From NCBI RefSeq assembly GCF_018139145.2, contig NC_059471.1, positions 214,477,494 to 214,541,493 of the forward strand: a DNA stretch of 64,000 nt. Reading direction: 5' to 3'. The translations under genes and the position numbers were made by a program. Shown here in pieces: positions 31,536-44,668 of the stretch; positions within the stretch are counted from its first letter, which is position 1, and each line of letters begins with the position of its first letter. Source of the DNA: Gymnogyps californianus (Eukaryota; Chordata; Aves; Accipitriformes; Cathartidae). The notes below the pieces were generated by a model, which saw nothing but the letters and a program-made list of their open reading frames with translations, searched no databases and was not told the DNA's origin.

Positions 31536-31590
31536 GGGTAGTTTGTTGTTTGGCTGGGCAGCGAGGGTTGTGTTTTGATGTATTTGGTTC
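31460..31590 (+). terminator. SFMBT2 distal polyadenylation region
   Basis: Three AATAAA signals lie within 61 bp (31,460, 31,504 and 31,515). They are followed by GT-rich DNA (gtagtttgttgtttgg at about 31,539-31,554, then ggttgtgttttgatgt) that fits a downstream CstF element. This is the standard layout of a vertebrate poly(A) site. Cleavage is expected at roughly 31,530-31,540. Confidence 0.7.
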
Positions 31591-34500
31591 ATCCCTGAGG
31601 AGGTAAGGTGAGAAAGCCATCTGCTTGGCTTCACTGCTAATACCAACTTCTCTCCATCTTGAGTGACCTCATGCATCTTCTAGGACAGGCCTTCTGGATT
31701 TGTCCCTTGCGGTGTTAGACACTTACAGAGGCATCTTTGGAGGCTCCCTTTTTGTCCCTAGAGGGAAGCACCTGCAGTAAGCTTTAGGTTGGCGAAATCA
31801 AATCGCCCTAGGGAACTGCCTCTCTTCAGTGCCTTTGGAGGATGTCCAGAAAAGGTGAACTCTTCATTTAGGTTAGTACTAAGAGAGGGTGAACCTGAGC
31901 CAGAAGCCAGTTCACATGGATGGGCATAGATAGACATTAGCTGTGGTTGCATCCCTCAGAGCATAATGGACACACAACGGTATGCCTTCCAGGCAGTGCA
32001 GGTTCCTGTCCAAGCAGAGGTGTGTCTCCACATCTACGTGCTCTGTGTGCTCCACACCCCAGCCCTGATGACTGTGACCAAGCTGCCTGGACCACAGTCT
32101 TGCCCTCACTGCGTCCCCGAACCTCCAGGGAGGTGCAACACAGCCTCCCTGGCTCAACCCTCCATAGATGCCAAGCTGCCGGGTTTGGGTTTATGTGCCT
32201 GCAAATTCTTCCTAGAAGCAGTATGACAGAACGTGAAACAAAGAAAGGTGGTGGGTGGGTGAGGAGACACAAGAGCATCTGAGGACCTTTTAGGAGAGTG
32301 ACAAGGAGCCGGGTGAAAGACAGGAATGAAGGTAATGCAATGAGCAGCAGGCAAAGAAGGATGTAGTGAGAGAGGAGCTGATGGTGGCAGGGGAAGAATT
32401 ACAGCAGGGCCAGAGCACATGGAGTGGAGACACAGAAAACTTGCCAAGATGCACAGCAGCCACTGAACATGGTGGGAGCCATCCTGCAGTGGTGGAAAAG
32501 AGGTATTTGTGGAGTCCAAAAGTGGGCTGCAGAGGTAGTGACATGCTTTGCAAAAGAAAACCTTGTATTTCTTACAGGTTTCATAGAACATTTTCTCTGC
32601 AGTTACAGGCTGTGTTGAGGAGCATAAGTTCCAGCTTTGCAAGTGAGTCATCTTGCCTTTCAGACCTCTCAATGGCATCCTGAGTCCTGCCCAGAAAGTC
32701 TCTGTTTGTTCGGCTAGCTTGGCTACCAGGCATTTGCCGTTGGTCTCATCACCCATCCCCTCTGCCCCAGTGAAAAGTGGGATAGTGCACACCCCAAGAC
32801 AGCAGTATTGCATCCATTGACGTGTGCATGGGAGAAAGTGAGCACAGAGTCTACAGAATTGGCTAACAAGAACTCAGATGACCCTCGTTTTGTTTTTGCT
32901 TCATCAATCCCATTCAGATGTCTCTTGTGGATACAGCAAAGGGGGAGAAACAAAATTGCTCCTTCCATGGTCCACCGTTTCTCTTAGTTCATGAAGACAG
33001 GCTATTCTTTAGCAGGCAAAAATACAACCATGGGCAAGCAAGTGGGTTTAGGGTGATTTACAAAAGGATCAAACCACTGGAAAGATTTTTTTACAATGTC
33101 AGCGAAGTCTTGGGATTGAAATCCTTCTGTGTTACTCATCGTGACACTGTAACCACAGCCCATGCTTCGGGAAGGACAAAAGTGCAGATAGTCAGAGAAG
33201 TGACCTGTCCAAACAGCCTTAACAATAAAGCATCAGACCAATGGATAGTGATGTGCGTTGACATATGGCTCGCTAGACCACAGAAGTCCTCACTGAAAGG
33301 TGATGTAGAGAATGCGAAGGATTTATACAAGGAAATAATCCTGAGCTAAGTCTGATGGTGACATAAAACTAAAAGAGCAAAAGCTTGAATGTTTTATGAT
33401 ATTCTTCAGAATCCAGAGGTGAAAATAAATCCATGTATCTCCCTGCAGCTTATTACATAGTCATTTAAAAGTGATGCAAAGGTCAGACACTGGTTTTTAA
33501 ATTTCTGCCCCAGCTCAGGGAAGACATGCTCAGAGCTCTGCGAAGAGCTAATTTTTGAAGAATGTAATGCAAAGTGATTTTAGTAAAAAGCTGGCAAGAT
33601 ATTCCAACTGAGCCCCTTGAAATTAATGACCAACACATGAAATATAGTTGCCATATATAATTTCCTCAGGGACAAAAGATCTACCAGCCTTGCTTCTGAC
33701 ATCACAGGCTAAGATTTTGAAGATGCCTCCATTTTTAATGTTGCAGTTTTTCATGCACAATTAATTTGGGAGAGATTTCTAGATACTTCACCTGATTTGT
33801 GGACACAATCAAGCACTCATGTAAGCAGCAGTATGAACACCAACATGTAGTCAACTACCCCGTAAAAAAACACCTACAAAAACAAAGCTGGATTTTCAGG
33901 TCTCTGAGGAAACACCATCTTTCTTTTCTGCATACAGAATGAACAAAAAAAGTAGGTAGTGATATTTCATTCCTAGGGTTTTTAGACAGACTTTCAAGGC
34001 AAATAATTATTGTTTTTAATAACCATAATGTTGCTGTTACTGCTACTTTTGTTAGCATTGTTATTGCTTTTTTAATTTCAAGATTCATGCCTTTCAGTGA
34101 AATTTAATGATTCTCAAAGTCTCTCTACTGCTACAATATTTACTTAAGAATGATACACCTCTTGGTATAGTGTCTGTACTCAATTACTGTAAGTTGATTT
34201 TATAACTGCATCTCAGCCGAAGTTGTAATTACACTGTCTTCTCTAATAAGTCATAAAATCTTAAAACCAGGAAAAAATAGTGCTGCAGGACACCTTGAGG
34301 TGTCAGCTTGACTGTTTCCCCTCTACCAATTAGACAAATCTTATTCCTATTTGGCATTTGTTTAACCTGACCTTCGGATGGGTGTCAAAATAAGACCTCC
34401 AGCAACAAGCGATTCCCCAGCACTTCTGCAGCATATAAAAAAAAGTGATGGCATTTGGATGATGAAGCATAATATTCCCAGGCAAAACCACTGAGCTGAT

Positions 34501-37500
34501 GTTGCCATTGAATGGCCATTTCGTTTTGAAAAGCTCAATATGACTAGTGATTAATGTAGCAATTAATAAAAGCAGAAAATTCACAGCTAAGATGGATTAG
34601 ATTTCAAGTAAGCAACTGTGATAATAATTTCCAACATGAGTCCTTAGTTGGGGAGGTAGAGCATATGCTCTGGAGGTTACAGCAGACAATGGTACTACAG
34701 TCAACTTCCCCGCAATCCCTAGTGCTGCCATCATTGCGCTTGTGTCTCTGGATAAGTCATCTCTGGAAATAAAGCTTTGTAACACAGAGTTCCCAGCTTG
34801 TGCCCAGGCAACTCAGTGGCCCACTGACTCACATCTATGCTGGCTGAAGAAGGTCAGATCCAAAGCTGCAAGGGCTAAAGAGTAGGGTTTGCCCAGCCAT
34901 GCCTAACGGTGAGTTGGTGGGTCAGGGAAGAGCTGTTAGCCATAAAGAGGAGCAGATGGGCTTGATCGGCAATCAGTCTCAAGTGCTTCTGAATCAATTG
35001 GACACTCTCCTATGCCATTTTAGGGAATGCAATACCTATGATGGACATGGGATGGGAATACAGTCTCCTTTAGTGGACAACTCCCACTAGCTAGCAAGCG
35101 AGCTAGGAAGAGCCCTTAGCTCCTGAAAGAGCTGTTAGCTCTTGATAATCCTGCTCTAGGTGGGATTTCCAAGGTGATGGCTCTCTGGAACCTGCCTTTT
35201 GTTCCCAGGAGAAGAAGACATCGACCACTTTCCTGACTCAGCCCAGGATTAACAGCAATCTTTTATTCTCTGATCCAAACAGAGCTTTTAAGACCCCCTT
35301 TTTGTTAACACATGTAAACCTAAAAAATCTCCATGAGAATCAATGTAAATGCTGAGTCTGCACATAGCAAAAGGGAGAGTAGTAGAAGAAAAGAAGAAAG
35401 GAAGGAAAGCAAGCAGGTCCAAACCCAACACCGGGGACCTTGACTCCACTCACCACAAAACTTAAGAACGGATGTAATTCTCTTAACTTTACTCATATGA
35501 GAAAGTGAAGCTTTCTCATAATTGAATGTGTAGGCACCATTTGAACTAATTTCCCTGAATCAGCCTAATTTTTGCACTCTTTCTGAGTGTGCCTGTGCCT
35601 CTTAGTCACATGCAAAAGCTCTGTACCCAACAGCTTTATCATACTGGGGCTATTGTAGATAACAGGTTAAAGTCTTGTTGCTTTAGATGCAGATGGCTCT
35701 GTTATGTGTGACTCTCCTTCCCCTCAGACAAGAGGGAAGGGCATCACTCTGGTCCTCTTGCTGACATTACCCACAGAGCAGCCACCCATTTCTGTGACAT
35801 TTTCCAGCTGATTGACATAACTAAGTCAAACATGGAGCAACTACAGTTGGTGTGTGCTTAGTCTGGGGTTTGCTGCTGCTATTTCAGATGTGAAATATGC
35901 CCACAGGTCGGAAAGCCCACTCTGTCTTTCCATGTGTATCAGCTGGACATACAGAAGGAACAGCCTGTCTCCGTAAACCTCCCTCCCACACATGCACACA
36001 CACGCAGAGCACTCAGGAAATATTCCCTGCCAAAGCAATTTGCAGTCTCTCGCGATGAGACCTAGCGCAAGGCGAGGACCTTTTCAGGGGAGGAAAGTGT
36101 TCTTATCACTTTCATGGACTTGTCACTGAGACCTGGAGACCTTGCAGCGGTCAGGAACCTTGTTCCCACTGGTTTAAGGTGAGATCACACATGCCTCTGG
36201 GGAAGAGTGTGCTGGGGGAGATCACCACATCAAAATGCAATCATTACTCTGAAGTTCGCTTTTGTTCATAGTTGGAAGGACCCTCAAACTTCCAAACTGT
36301 AAATCTTTAAGCTTGAGTTCGCACAGGAAACCTGCAAGCTCTGCTGAGCTCCTGGATGTATGGTTGACCTTAATTGCATTTTACCAATGCAGCTTTCTAC
36401 TTTACAGCCTCCACAGCAGGAATTTACTGAGCCAAGGAAGGCTTGAGCACAGCAGGTCCCCAACTACAATCGCTCAATGCCCTGCTTCTGAGCGCCATGC
36501 CTTTGGCACCTCATTTTCATGCTCTGTCATGAATATAATAGAGACAAGCACAAAAGGAGAGAAGAGCTGGGAACCTGGATGCCATCTGAGGACTGCTCTG
36601 CCTCAAAGGACCTATGTTAGGCTGAATTAAAGCCCTAAAGTGTCATCTCACTGGGGGAAAAATCCCTTATTTTGTTCTGTGCTTGTCCAGTACCTACAAC
36701 TGCTGGTGCCTTGGAGCTTGACTTTGTTTTTAGCCCATGTTATTACAAGTAATAAATAAAGTAATAAGAGTATCTTCCACCAAGAACTTGGAATAAATTC
36801 ATACACCTCTTTCCAGTGGGAAAGTCCTGTTGTCCTCTCTTAGCACATTAACCACTGAGGCAGACCAGGATGTTCCTGCACATCACACATCATCACAGTG
36901 AAAAACTGGGAATCCTTTTCCCCCTTCTCCCTGCTCAAGGGTCTCCAATGCACCTCAAAAGCCAATGTAAAACCTTCCCTCTCCTTCAGGTGGCTGGGAA
37001 CAGTGTGTCCCTAAGGGCAGTTGGGATTGTACCTTGGTCATGGCATTTCTGGGTGAAATCTGAATTTCTGTAAGAGGACACTCTGGCTGTGGGAGGGCAG
37101 GGCAGAAACGAACTAGTCCAGGCCCATATATTTGTTGACAATGAGGTGGGTGGAGGACAAGATTGTGCTCACAGATCTCAAAGAAGGTCCTTACCAAGAG
37201 GTACAGCTGACCAAAGCTTGGGATGCATGTGATGAAGGGGTCTGGTCCATATCTAGTGAAGGCAGTCTTTCCTTTGACTTAAAAGGAGCTGGGAGCCAGG
37301 ATGCCTAGTGCCTGATGGGATAGGCAATAGGGAAGGAAGGGGAGATGATGGAAAGTGGAGAAGAGGCTGGAAATTTAACTGCAGACTGCTGAATGATGCA
37401 CCCAATGTTAGGGCATATTGTTTTCTGCCATGATTCCTCTGAAACCCAATACAACATTTTCAGAAATGCGTTGCAAGGTTTTATTTCTCTTCTTGGAATG

Positions 37501-40500
37501 GAGCTGCTATTGCACAGGCATTTTGGAGGTGCTTTTGGGGGGCTTTTTCTTTCCTCTTTTTTTTTTCTTTTTTTTCTTTTTAATTCTTTTAATAAGAAAC
37601 AGCTTTTCTGTTTCCATTTACAGTTGTTAAGCTGCAGTATCTATGTGCGTGCGTGTGTCTCTGTGTGTGAGAGTCTCCAGTCCATTGTGAAACACAAACC
37701 AGAATATCAAGTCTTTGCATTTCCTTAGATCGTTTTTTATCTGATATTGAATTAAGTAAAGGGCTTAATGTTCAAAGTGGTGTTTGGGGAGTTACTCACA
37801 CAAATTCTGTTATTGCTGTTAATGGGATTTGTGCAGATTGCTTTGAAGATGAGTCCCTTAATGTAGAATAGGAAAAGACATTCTAAATTGTATCTTATTT
37901 CAGACAAATCTATCTTTAATTTTTACTGATAGAGCATTAGAGACGTGAGGCAAAGAAGCGTTTGCTGCATTTTTTCATATATTAGTATTATTGACAGGCG
38001 TGTGAAGACAGGTTTGGTTCAGATAATCCAGTGGATACTTTGCTGAATTTGTAGAAGTGGAAAGAAGGGAAGGAAATTTTAGAAGTGGAAATTTAATTCA
38101 CTTTAAATTTTGAACTAATGATGAAATTTGGTGACATTTCAGAGAATACAAACCTGGAAAGAAACGGTCATAAAACATTTCCTAGACACCATCTTACACT
38201 GCAGACTCAATAGTGATGGAAATCTTAGTTTGCAAAGCGGACATCTCAGCCTGCAGCTCGGTAGTACCTCCCTTAGTTATTGGTTATACCTCCCTTCGTT
38301 ATTGCACTACGTGATGACCACCCTGGTTTTAAGATGTGACTAGAAGCAGGAAAGAGCAGGTGAAGGGAACTCTGGCTGATGGGTCTGTAGAGAAAAAGGC
38401 TTAAGGATCCAGCATCATGCATTTTCTTGAGAAAACCCATCCCTTCTGACTCCAGACGAGTCAGATCAGGCTTGTCTTATATAAGCTGAGAACAGGGAAG
38501 TCTGGGTCAATCAGGCAACCTGCGGGCTGAGGCTTGCAGCCACTAAGGACGGAGCAGGGCTGCACTAGGATAAGTGTTATTTCATTTTCAGGTGCCTGGG
38601 CAGAGAGCATCTCACCTGACTCCAGCCAAGGCTGGAGCTAGTGATCACCCCAGGGCATCCAAGATGTGAATGGGATGGCAAATCCAAGGAAAAGTCACAC
38701 CCTCTTGCAGCAGCAGCTAGAAGTGGCATTTTGGGGTCTCTCAGGTAGTGGTAGACAACTATGTTGAGTTAACTCGTTCAAGTCCCACCTGGATATCTGC
38801 TTATACGGCTCCACTGACTGTACCAGATGCAATCATAGACACCGACATGCTTGCAGAACCCACATGTAGGCTTCCATTAGCCTTAGTGGGACAACCAAGG
38901 TCCACACCTCTTTTGTTGTTTCTGTCTCTGGAGAAGTGCATGGGGTGATAAGAATGCTGGTCCAGGCAGTTCCTTTAAGACTGATGAGCAGTTTAATGCT
39001 AGCTTTCTCACTGCTGAGCTTGCAGTGAAGATTTGTGGGCTGCTTCCTTCTCAGATCCTTGCAACCCCTATGTTTTATCCTCTGATCTGGATGACAAAGT
39101 TGACAGAAGCTACATAAATTATAGTCTTTGGAGTATTAATTGCCTGTTTCTAAAAGATTAATTACAGAATATCTCTTACATTCACAGATCAGTGTTAGTG
39201 AGACACGCAGTATTATTCAACAATATCTCTTCCTGAGTCACCCAGTCTGTTCTGGATGTAAACAGGTTGGTAGTTTCTGAGCATAGAGGTGTGAAGAAGT
39301 TATAGGAAAGAAAGAGTTAGTATGAACTTTTGTGCTTTATCTACTTGTCATAACTGCCTACGTATAGGTTTGTGGTCCATAGTAAACATGGAGCAATTTA
39401 ACACACAACTCACAAACCAAGGTTACACTGTCACCTTAGTGTTAGCCCTCTTTCTGCCTCAGTGAGTGGTCCCATCCCCTCCCTGTGTCATTTCTGCTTT
39501 CTCACTTGTGCTGGCATCATTTTTTTGGTAGTTGGGAAATTTACCTGGCTAAAGACTAACCCACATTAAAAAGCCATCTTATCTCTCAGCTGGCTCTTTC
39601 CCAATCTATCTATCTGCCTGGATGCATGAGCTCTTCCGTCAGTATTTTGGGATGTGTAGGAACAAGCACTTGGGAGGGAAAGGAGGAAAGGATCATCTTT
39701 TTCAGTTGCATGTGGATTTAGACTGAAATCAGGTACAGGAGTTGCCATAGTCCTAGAAACAAGGACAGACACTTCTTCATACCACGTGCAGAGCAGGAGA
39801 ATTGTTGTGTCTCACACAGCTCACCTTGCACTCAAGCATCCATAAGCCGAGCTAAGTGCCACCAGACCAAACCTAGAAGATCTCAATCCTAGATAAACTC
39901 TTTCACTGCATATTTGAAAGCCATGCCTCAAAGACATACAGAAGTAATGCAAAGAAACAACATGGAGGTGATGATGAACTGAAAAGTTGAGCTAATGAAT
40001 TTGCGTGCAGAGACAGGCAAAGATGTTTCTGAGACCTAAACAAGTAACTCTATGGTTGACCAGGTTGATTTAGATCTCTCCAATCTGAGGCATTCTGCTG
40101 ACATGCCCATATTTCCTCCGTAAAAGCTAACCAGTCTTTCTCTACTGACCTGACTTTAGTTTTGTCACCAGTTATCCACACTTTTCAGTTGGATGAAAGC
40201 TTGACTTACTATATTTTTGCTCCATTAAAAAAATTCATTATAATTTTTAAATGCCATTTCCCTTTCCCCCTCCCCAAAAACCTGAGGAGGTTCACCAGCA
40301 CAACTCTGTAACCATGCAATCACATAAACACATAGTTAAATTTAAGCACCCAAATAGTTCTGAACTCTGAAGTTTTGGAAGGAGTTTTGAGGTGTTTTCT
40401 GCAGGGTGGTAGGAGATGCCTTCAGATGTATCTGATATTACCAATTGTGTTAAAAAGTTGTTTTATTAGTGGCTGCTGTTTCTGGTGATATATGTATTTT

Positions 40501-40600
40501 ACAAATGTTTCCAAAATTACCACTTGAAATATAGCCATTCTTACTCTGTTCTAAATTTTCATAACCTTGAGATGTTGTTTTCTCTGCTAATTAATGCTTT
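31591..40600. other. Intergenic, no supported gene
   Basis: Downstream of SFMBT2 I find no exon series, RNA gene or full repeat. Longer open frames (for example 660 bp on the minus strand at 32,154-32,813 and 432 bp at 32,918-33,349) show no recognisable domain. A pyrimidine-rich tract lies at 37,544-37,590. An 18-bp direct repeat of the type tacctccctt-N-gttattg lies at 38,265-38,282 and 38,287-38,304. The human locus is also gene-poor between SFMBT2 and PRKCQ. Confidence 0.7.
37544..37590 (+). repeat. T/C-rich low-complexity tract
   Basis: Runs of T broken by single C residues; pure pyrimidine for more than 40 bases. Confidence 0.85.
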
Positions 40601-40999
40601 ACTTCCTCACCCCCCCACCTTGTAGGTTTCTCATTTCCTCCCACCGTGGTCTATCAACATCACTTAATTTTAGCTTTTCAGGCATATGCACCACATCTAA
40701 ATTCCTTCTGTAGCCAAGGAAGGAGACAAGCACCTCCAGAGGGCAGTTTATCTCATCTATTTAAGACCATTAACTAGGACAGGATGAATTGTCTTTTGTA
40801 GCAAAGGGAGACAGATGTCTCCAGAGGACAACTAACTTGGTCAATGTATCTAAATTTTGGAAACCTGAAGTCAGAGAAATCTCACCACAAAGTTGCTTTG
40901 GGGATAAAAATTGATTTAGTTGACTTTGGAGTCCTAATATTTTTCCCCACTTCCATTCCAGGTAGTTTTTACATAACTGACATAAAGAAACCCCAGGCC
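40601..40999. other. Intergenic, contains an imperfect tandem duplication
   Basis: Two related stretches occur near 40,706-40,765 (ttctgtagccaaggaaggag) and 40,793-40,855 (ttttgtagcaaagggagac). Both are followed by a ctccagaggRcA-type core. The origin is unknown; they may belong to the same decayed element as the adjacent minus-strand LINE-like frame. Confidence 0.45.
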
Positions 41000-41320
41000 C
41001 TTTGAAATCAAGAATCTTCATTGCAGACCAGTTCTGATGTACCCTTCTGCTTAACAGAAACTGAATCAACTTAATGCAGACTTGTTTTTACCACAAGCTC
41101 TTCTAAAATGTGCTCTTCCTTCATAGACAGCCTCACCACTTTCTGCCCAGGTGACCATCACGTCAAAGACACTTGGGACCAACTCTTGAAAGTAGCATTT
41201 CGTCTCCCAGTCTGCACTGAGGATGTTGAAGTCTCCCATGTTAATGCCATCCTCAGGGATATTTTTTCCTTTAACAAGAGCTTCTGCCCACATGCACGTC
41301 CAGACATGGTGATTCATGAA
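41000..41320 (-). mobile_element. Probable ancient LINE (CR1-like) endonuclease relic
   Basis: On the minus strand, codons around 41,220-41,265 read GINMGDFNILSADWETK. LINE apurinic-type endonucleases carry a conserved MGDFN, and in CR1 a Trp follows six residues after N (GDFNxPDIxW), which is the spacing seen here. The flanking open frame (about 250 bp) shows no further clear CR1 motif, so the match is short. It could be chance. Confidence 0.35.
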
Positions 41321-43614
41321 AGTCTCAGCACCATCTCTAGAGAACTTGTCCTACCATCCAGTCCAAAAGGACTTCAGTTCAAGTTGGTTCTCTGCCAGTC
41401 ATGCTACATTATCTTAATTCTTCTCCTTATATCCTAAGCATGTAACTCTCTTTTCTCCATTCAATTCATTCTTGGACAGCTGTTAACTTCTCTGTCTGCA
41501 TCACAGATTTATGCCTAGCAGAAACAGATTTCCTTTATTGTCCCGTCAGGGATCTGTTGCTCTTTTTTACCCATTCGGTTCCTTAGACTCCTTATGTTAA
41601 ACTTTACAATTTGTTTTCTTAGCTTATGTCTATATGATCAAGATTCACAGGCAGATATGTCCTAGATCTTCAGCAGGAGCTGAACAGAGAAGAGTTGTTT
41701 CAGAGGAGTGCTCAACCAACCTCAGAAGCCTTGCTGCAAGGTGGGGTTCATCTCCCAGGGTAGCACGCTGCTCTAACCCTGATAACTTGAAGAACAGAGC
41801 CACATCCCAGACACATACCTGGGAGCTCCAACTGTAAAAGACTGGATGGACTTATGCTTGACAGTAAAACCTGTTTTTTTGGGTATAGTTCACAAATTAA
41901 ATCCATTCCTTTCCTCTTTCTTTGGCACTTGCCATCTTCTTTTCCCTATGGCATGCCTTAATCCACTACTGTGCCCTGGTTTCTCTGTTCTTTCTTATCT
42001 CATACATCAAGACCAACTATTTACACATTTATATACACAGAAAAGCACCTTGTGAGTTTACAGAAGGAAGTACTCAGCTGTATCTTCAGGCATCTCTAAA
42101 AACCTAGCCCTAAGGCAGTAACTATTTACTACAAGCCAAAGCAGGTACTTTGCTAAATAAAATGATTCCCTGATAATGTAATTCCCAAGGTAAAGAGGGA
42201 GGAGAGCAGGGACAGGATAAGAGACTTTAATTGTCTCCCTTTTCCAGCAGGAAGCAAGCAGAAGGAATAATTGTTAATTGCTGTTAATTGTTAATTGCTG
42301 CCTCCTCCATCTGCAAAGCTTTCATTAGGAACTAATGAAAACTTAAAAGAGCTTGGATGGGTATATTGTTCTCTGGCTTTACAACTTTTTTCCTCTATAG
42401 CAGAAAAGGGGTAAGTTTTCCACTGACATTTGTTTAGAAGGATGCTCACAGCCTCTAGCCCTGCCACGTCATTTCAACTATGCCAGAGGAGCACATCACT
42501 GTGAAGAGTTTAACGGCTTCCATAACATGACGAGTATTTTGCTCTTATTTTGTCTCTTATCCACACTGCTTATCTCACGAGAGGGATACTTGTCCTCTAG
42601 GAGTGCATACTTCGTGGGTTTCTTCGATGAAAAGTCTTTTGGCACTAGAGCACGACTCAGGAAATGTGTCTCAAGACCCATTTCTGCTACGGCCCTCCTA
42701 GAAAGCCCCTGCTCCCAGGAGAGTGGCTTTGTCAGGTTACCTGGGGATCATCTGATCTGCAGAAAGCCTCTGCACCTTGCACAGTAGATAAGGAAAGTGA
42801 TTGCTTTTGTTATCCCGCACTGAGGACGCTTGCTCAGATCAATCTCAGGTTTGTAGAGAACTGGAGGGTGATGGCCAATGGGCAGAAGCCACCGTAACAG
42901 GTGCTTAGGGACACCCATTGCTGTTGTTCTGTCCCTGCAATAGCAGGTCCTTGTGTAAATAAATCTAAGGGCACTTCATCTGGAGCAAGTATTAACAGTG
43001 AGGTTTAAAAAAGGAACTGAGAAATCTACTTTTAATTCCCACCGTTAGTTATTGTGGAAAAATGTTCACATGTGTCTCTCTGTTGACAAGCTTTGCATCT
43101 CCTCTTATCAAGCCTTTTACCTCATCCAGCCTTATTAGTTCTTTCTTATTTTAATCAAATCTAGAGGCACTGGGCTGTATGTGGGATAGGAAGATGGCGG
43201 ATCAGTACCGAGAGCTGTACTTGAGGAGCTGCCTTACCTTCTGCCAGCCACTGCATCTATTTTGTGTATCTTTCCATCTCCCTGTCTGTAAAATATGCAA
43301 AGTACTGCTTACTGCACTTCAAAAATCTTGTGAGTTCCTTAGTTGTGGATAACTAAATATTATGACATATAAAAGCACAGGGTATAGATATATCATAGAC
43401 TTCACACTTGTATTTCACACTCTCTATTAATGTGGCACTCCACGGTGACATGATATTTACCAAAGACTTCCTGGGAGCAGATTTGAAATCTTATTTATTT
43501 TTTTTCAAGGCTAAAAACTGTTAAGCTCAGTGTTTATCTGCAATGGCAAGGGAAGGTGCTCAATGAATGGTAATGATAGGTTTCTAGTCATAAAAATAGC
43601 CTTTCCTATGCTGA

Positions 43615-43640
43615 GGAAAGAAAAAAAAAAAAAAGAAAAT
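43615..43640 (+). repeat. A-rich tract
   Basis: Fourteen or more consecutive A residues flanked by GAAAG and GAAAAT. Confidence 0.9.
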
Positions 43641-44610
43641 ACCCTGTGAGATTTTTCTGGCATTAAGGCAGTCAAATTATCTTTTTAAATAGTGTGGAAA
43701 TTGACAGATCATAAAAAATAGAGAGAACAATCATTGGAGAGTGTACGATAATCTGGCAATATGGAAATTACAAATTTTAATGTTTCCCCCGAGTCAATGA
43801 AATGTGCAAAGGAAAAACTGCATAATACAGCAAGCTCTGTGTAATCCCTAGGTAGCTAGAATTAGCAAGATACTCTATCCCGGTCGTTTTTTTCTTGGTT
43901 AATAACAAATCCACCAAATTACTTCAATGGTGAAGGACAGAAAAATCCTCTCTGAAGTTCAATTGTTGCACAAAGCTGCTCCATCAAATATCCAAATTTA
44001 ATGATGCTCTGGTAGATTCTGATCTTGCTGAATTCTTACTGCAACATGAAAAGTCAGTTGGTCTAAATTCGTGCAGCTGCCACCAGCATTCATTTGCCAT
44101 AATGGATTTTCTTGGTGATCCATCAAACCCAGCTTTTTCTCCAGCAGAAACCAGCAAGCCATCTGAAACAGTGGGGAGGTCTGTTCCCTGAACCACACTC
44201 ACCAGCTTGTGACTGGTTTCCTTTTTAAATCAAAACATTTTTCTTGCGAATTTGGAAGAAATCTGAACGGGTATCAGATTCAGGATTCCTCCCTCGTTAG
44301 TAATAAAACTGCACAGTAAAAGATCAATTCCTTCTTTAAAGAGTGCAAAATATTTCGTTAACTAACGTCAGTCACAAAACGACAACGGTGTTATGTTTCC
44401 GCAGCGTGCAAAGCTTTGCTAGACAAACAGCAGCATCAAACTCACCAAGCAGACAGCTGTCTGTAAAATGTGACCAAATGAGGTGTGCCTTTTGCTTAAG
44501 AGCTTCTTTTTCCAAGAGGTTTTGTTTAGTTTCAGTGCCCGAGCTGCACTTGGAATAATGGATTGCAGCAATTTCAAAATACAGCAGAAAACTCAGCCCG
44601 AGCTTGCTTG

Positions 44611-44668
44611 GGCTCCTGATTCAGAAGAGCACTTCAGTATGTGCTTAATTTAAGCATATACTTAAGGG
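44611..44668 (+). repeat. Ancient amniote interspersed repeat relic
   Basis: The segment reads ggctcctgattcagaagagc, then acttcagtatgtgcttaatt and taagcatatacttaag. It closely follows the remembered pattern CTCCTGATTCAGCAAAGCAC then TTAAGCATGTGCTTAA of an old repeat widespread in turtle, crocodile and bird DNA. It includes a near-palindrome, TGCTTAA-T-TTAAGCA. I cannot name the family without a library search. Confidence 0.5.

Noticed and set aside
32918..33349. 143-codon open frame on the plus strand
   Set aside because: No domain, no splice context and no codon-use signal. Its length is within chance for 64 kb read in six frames.
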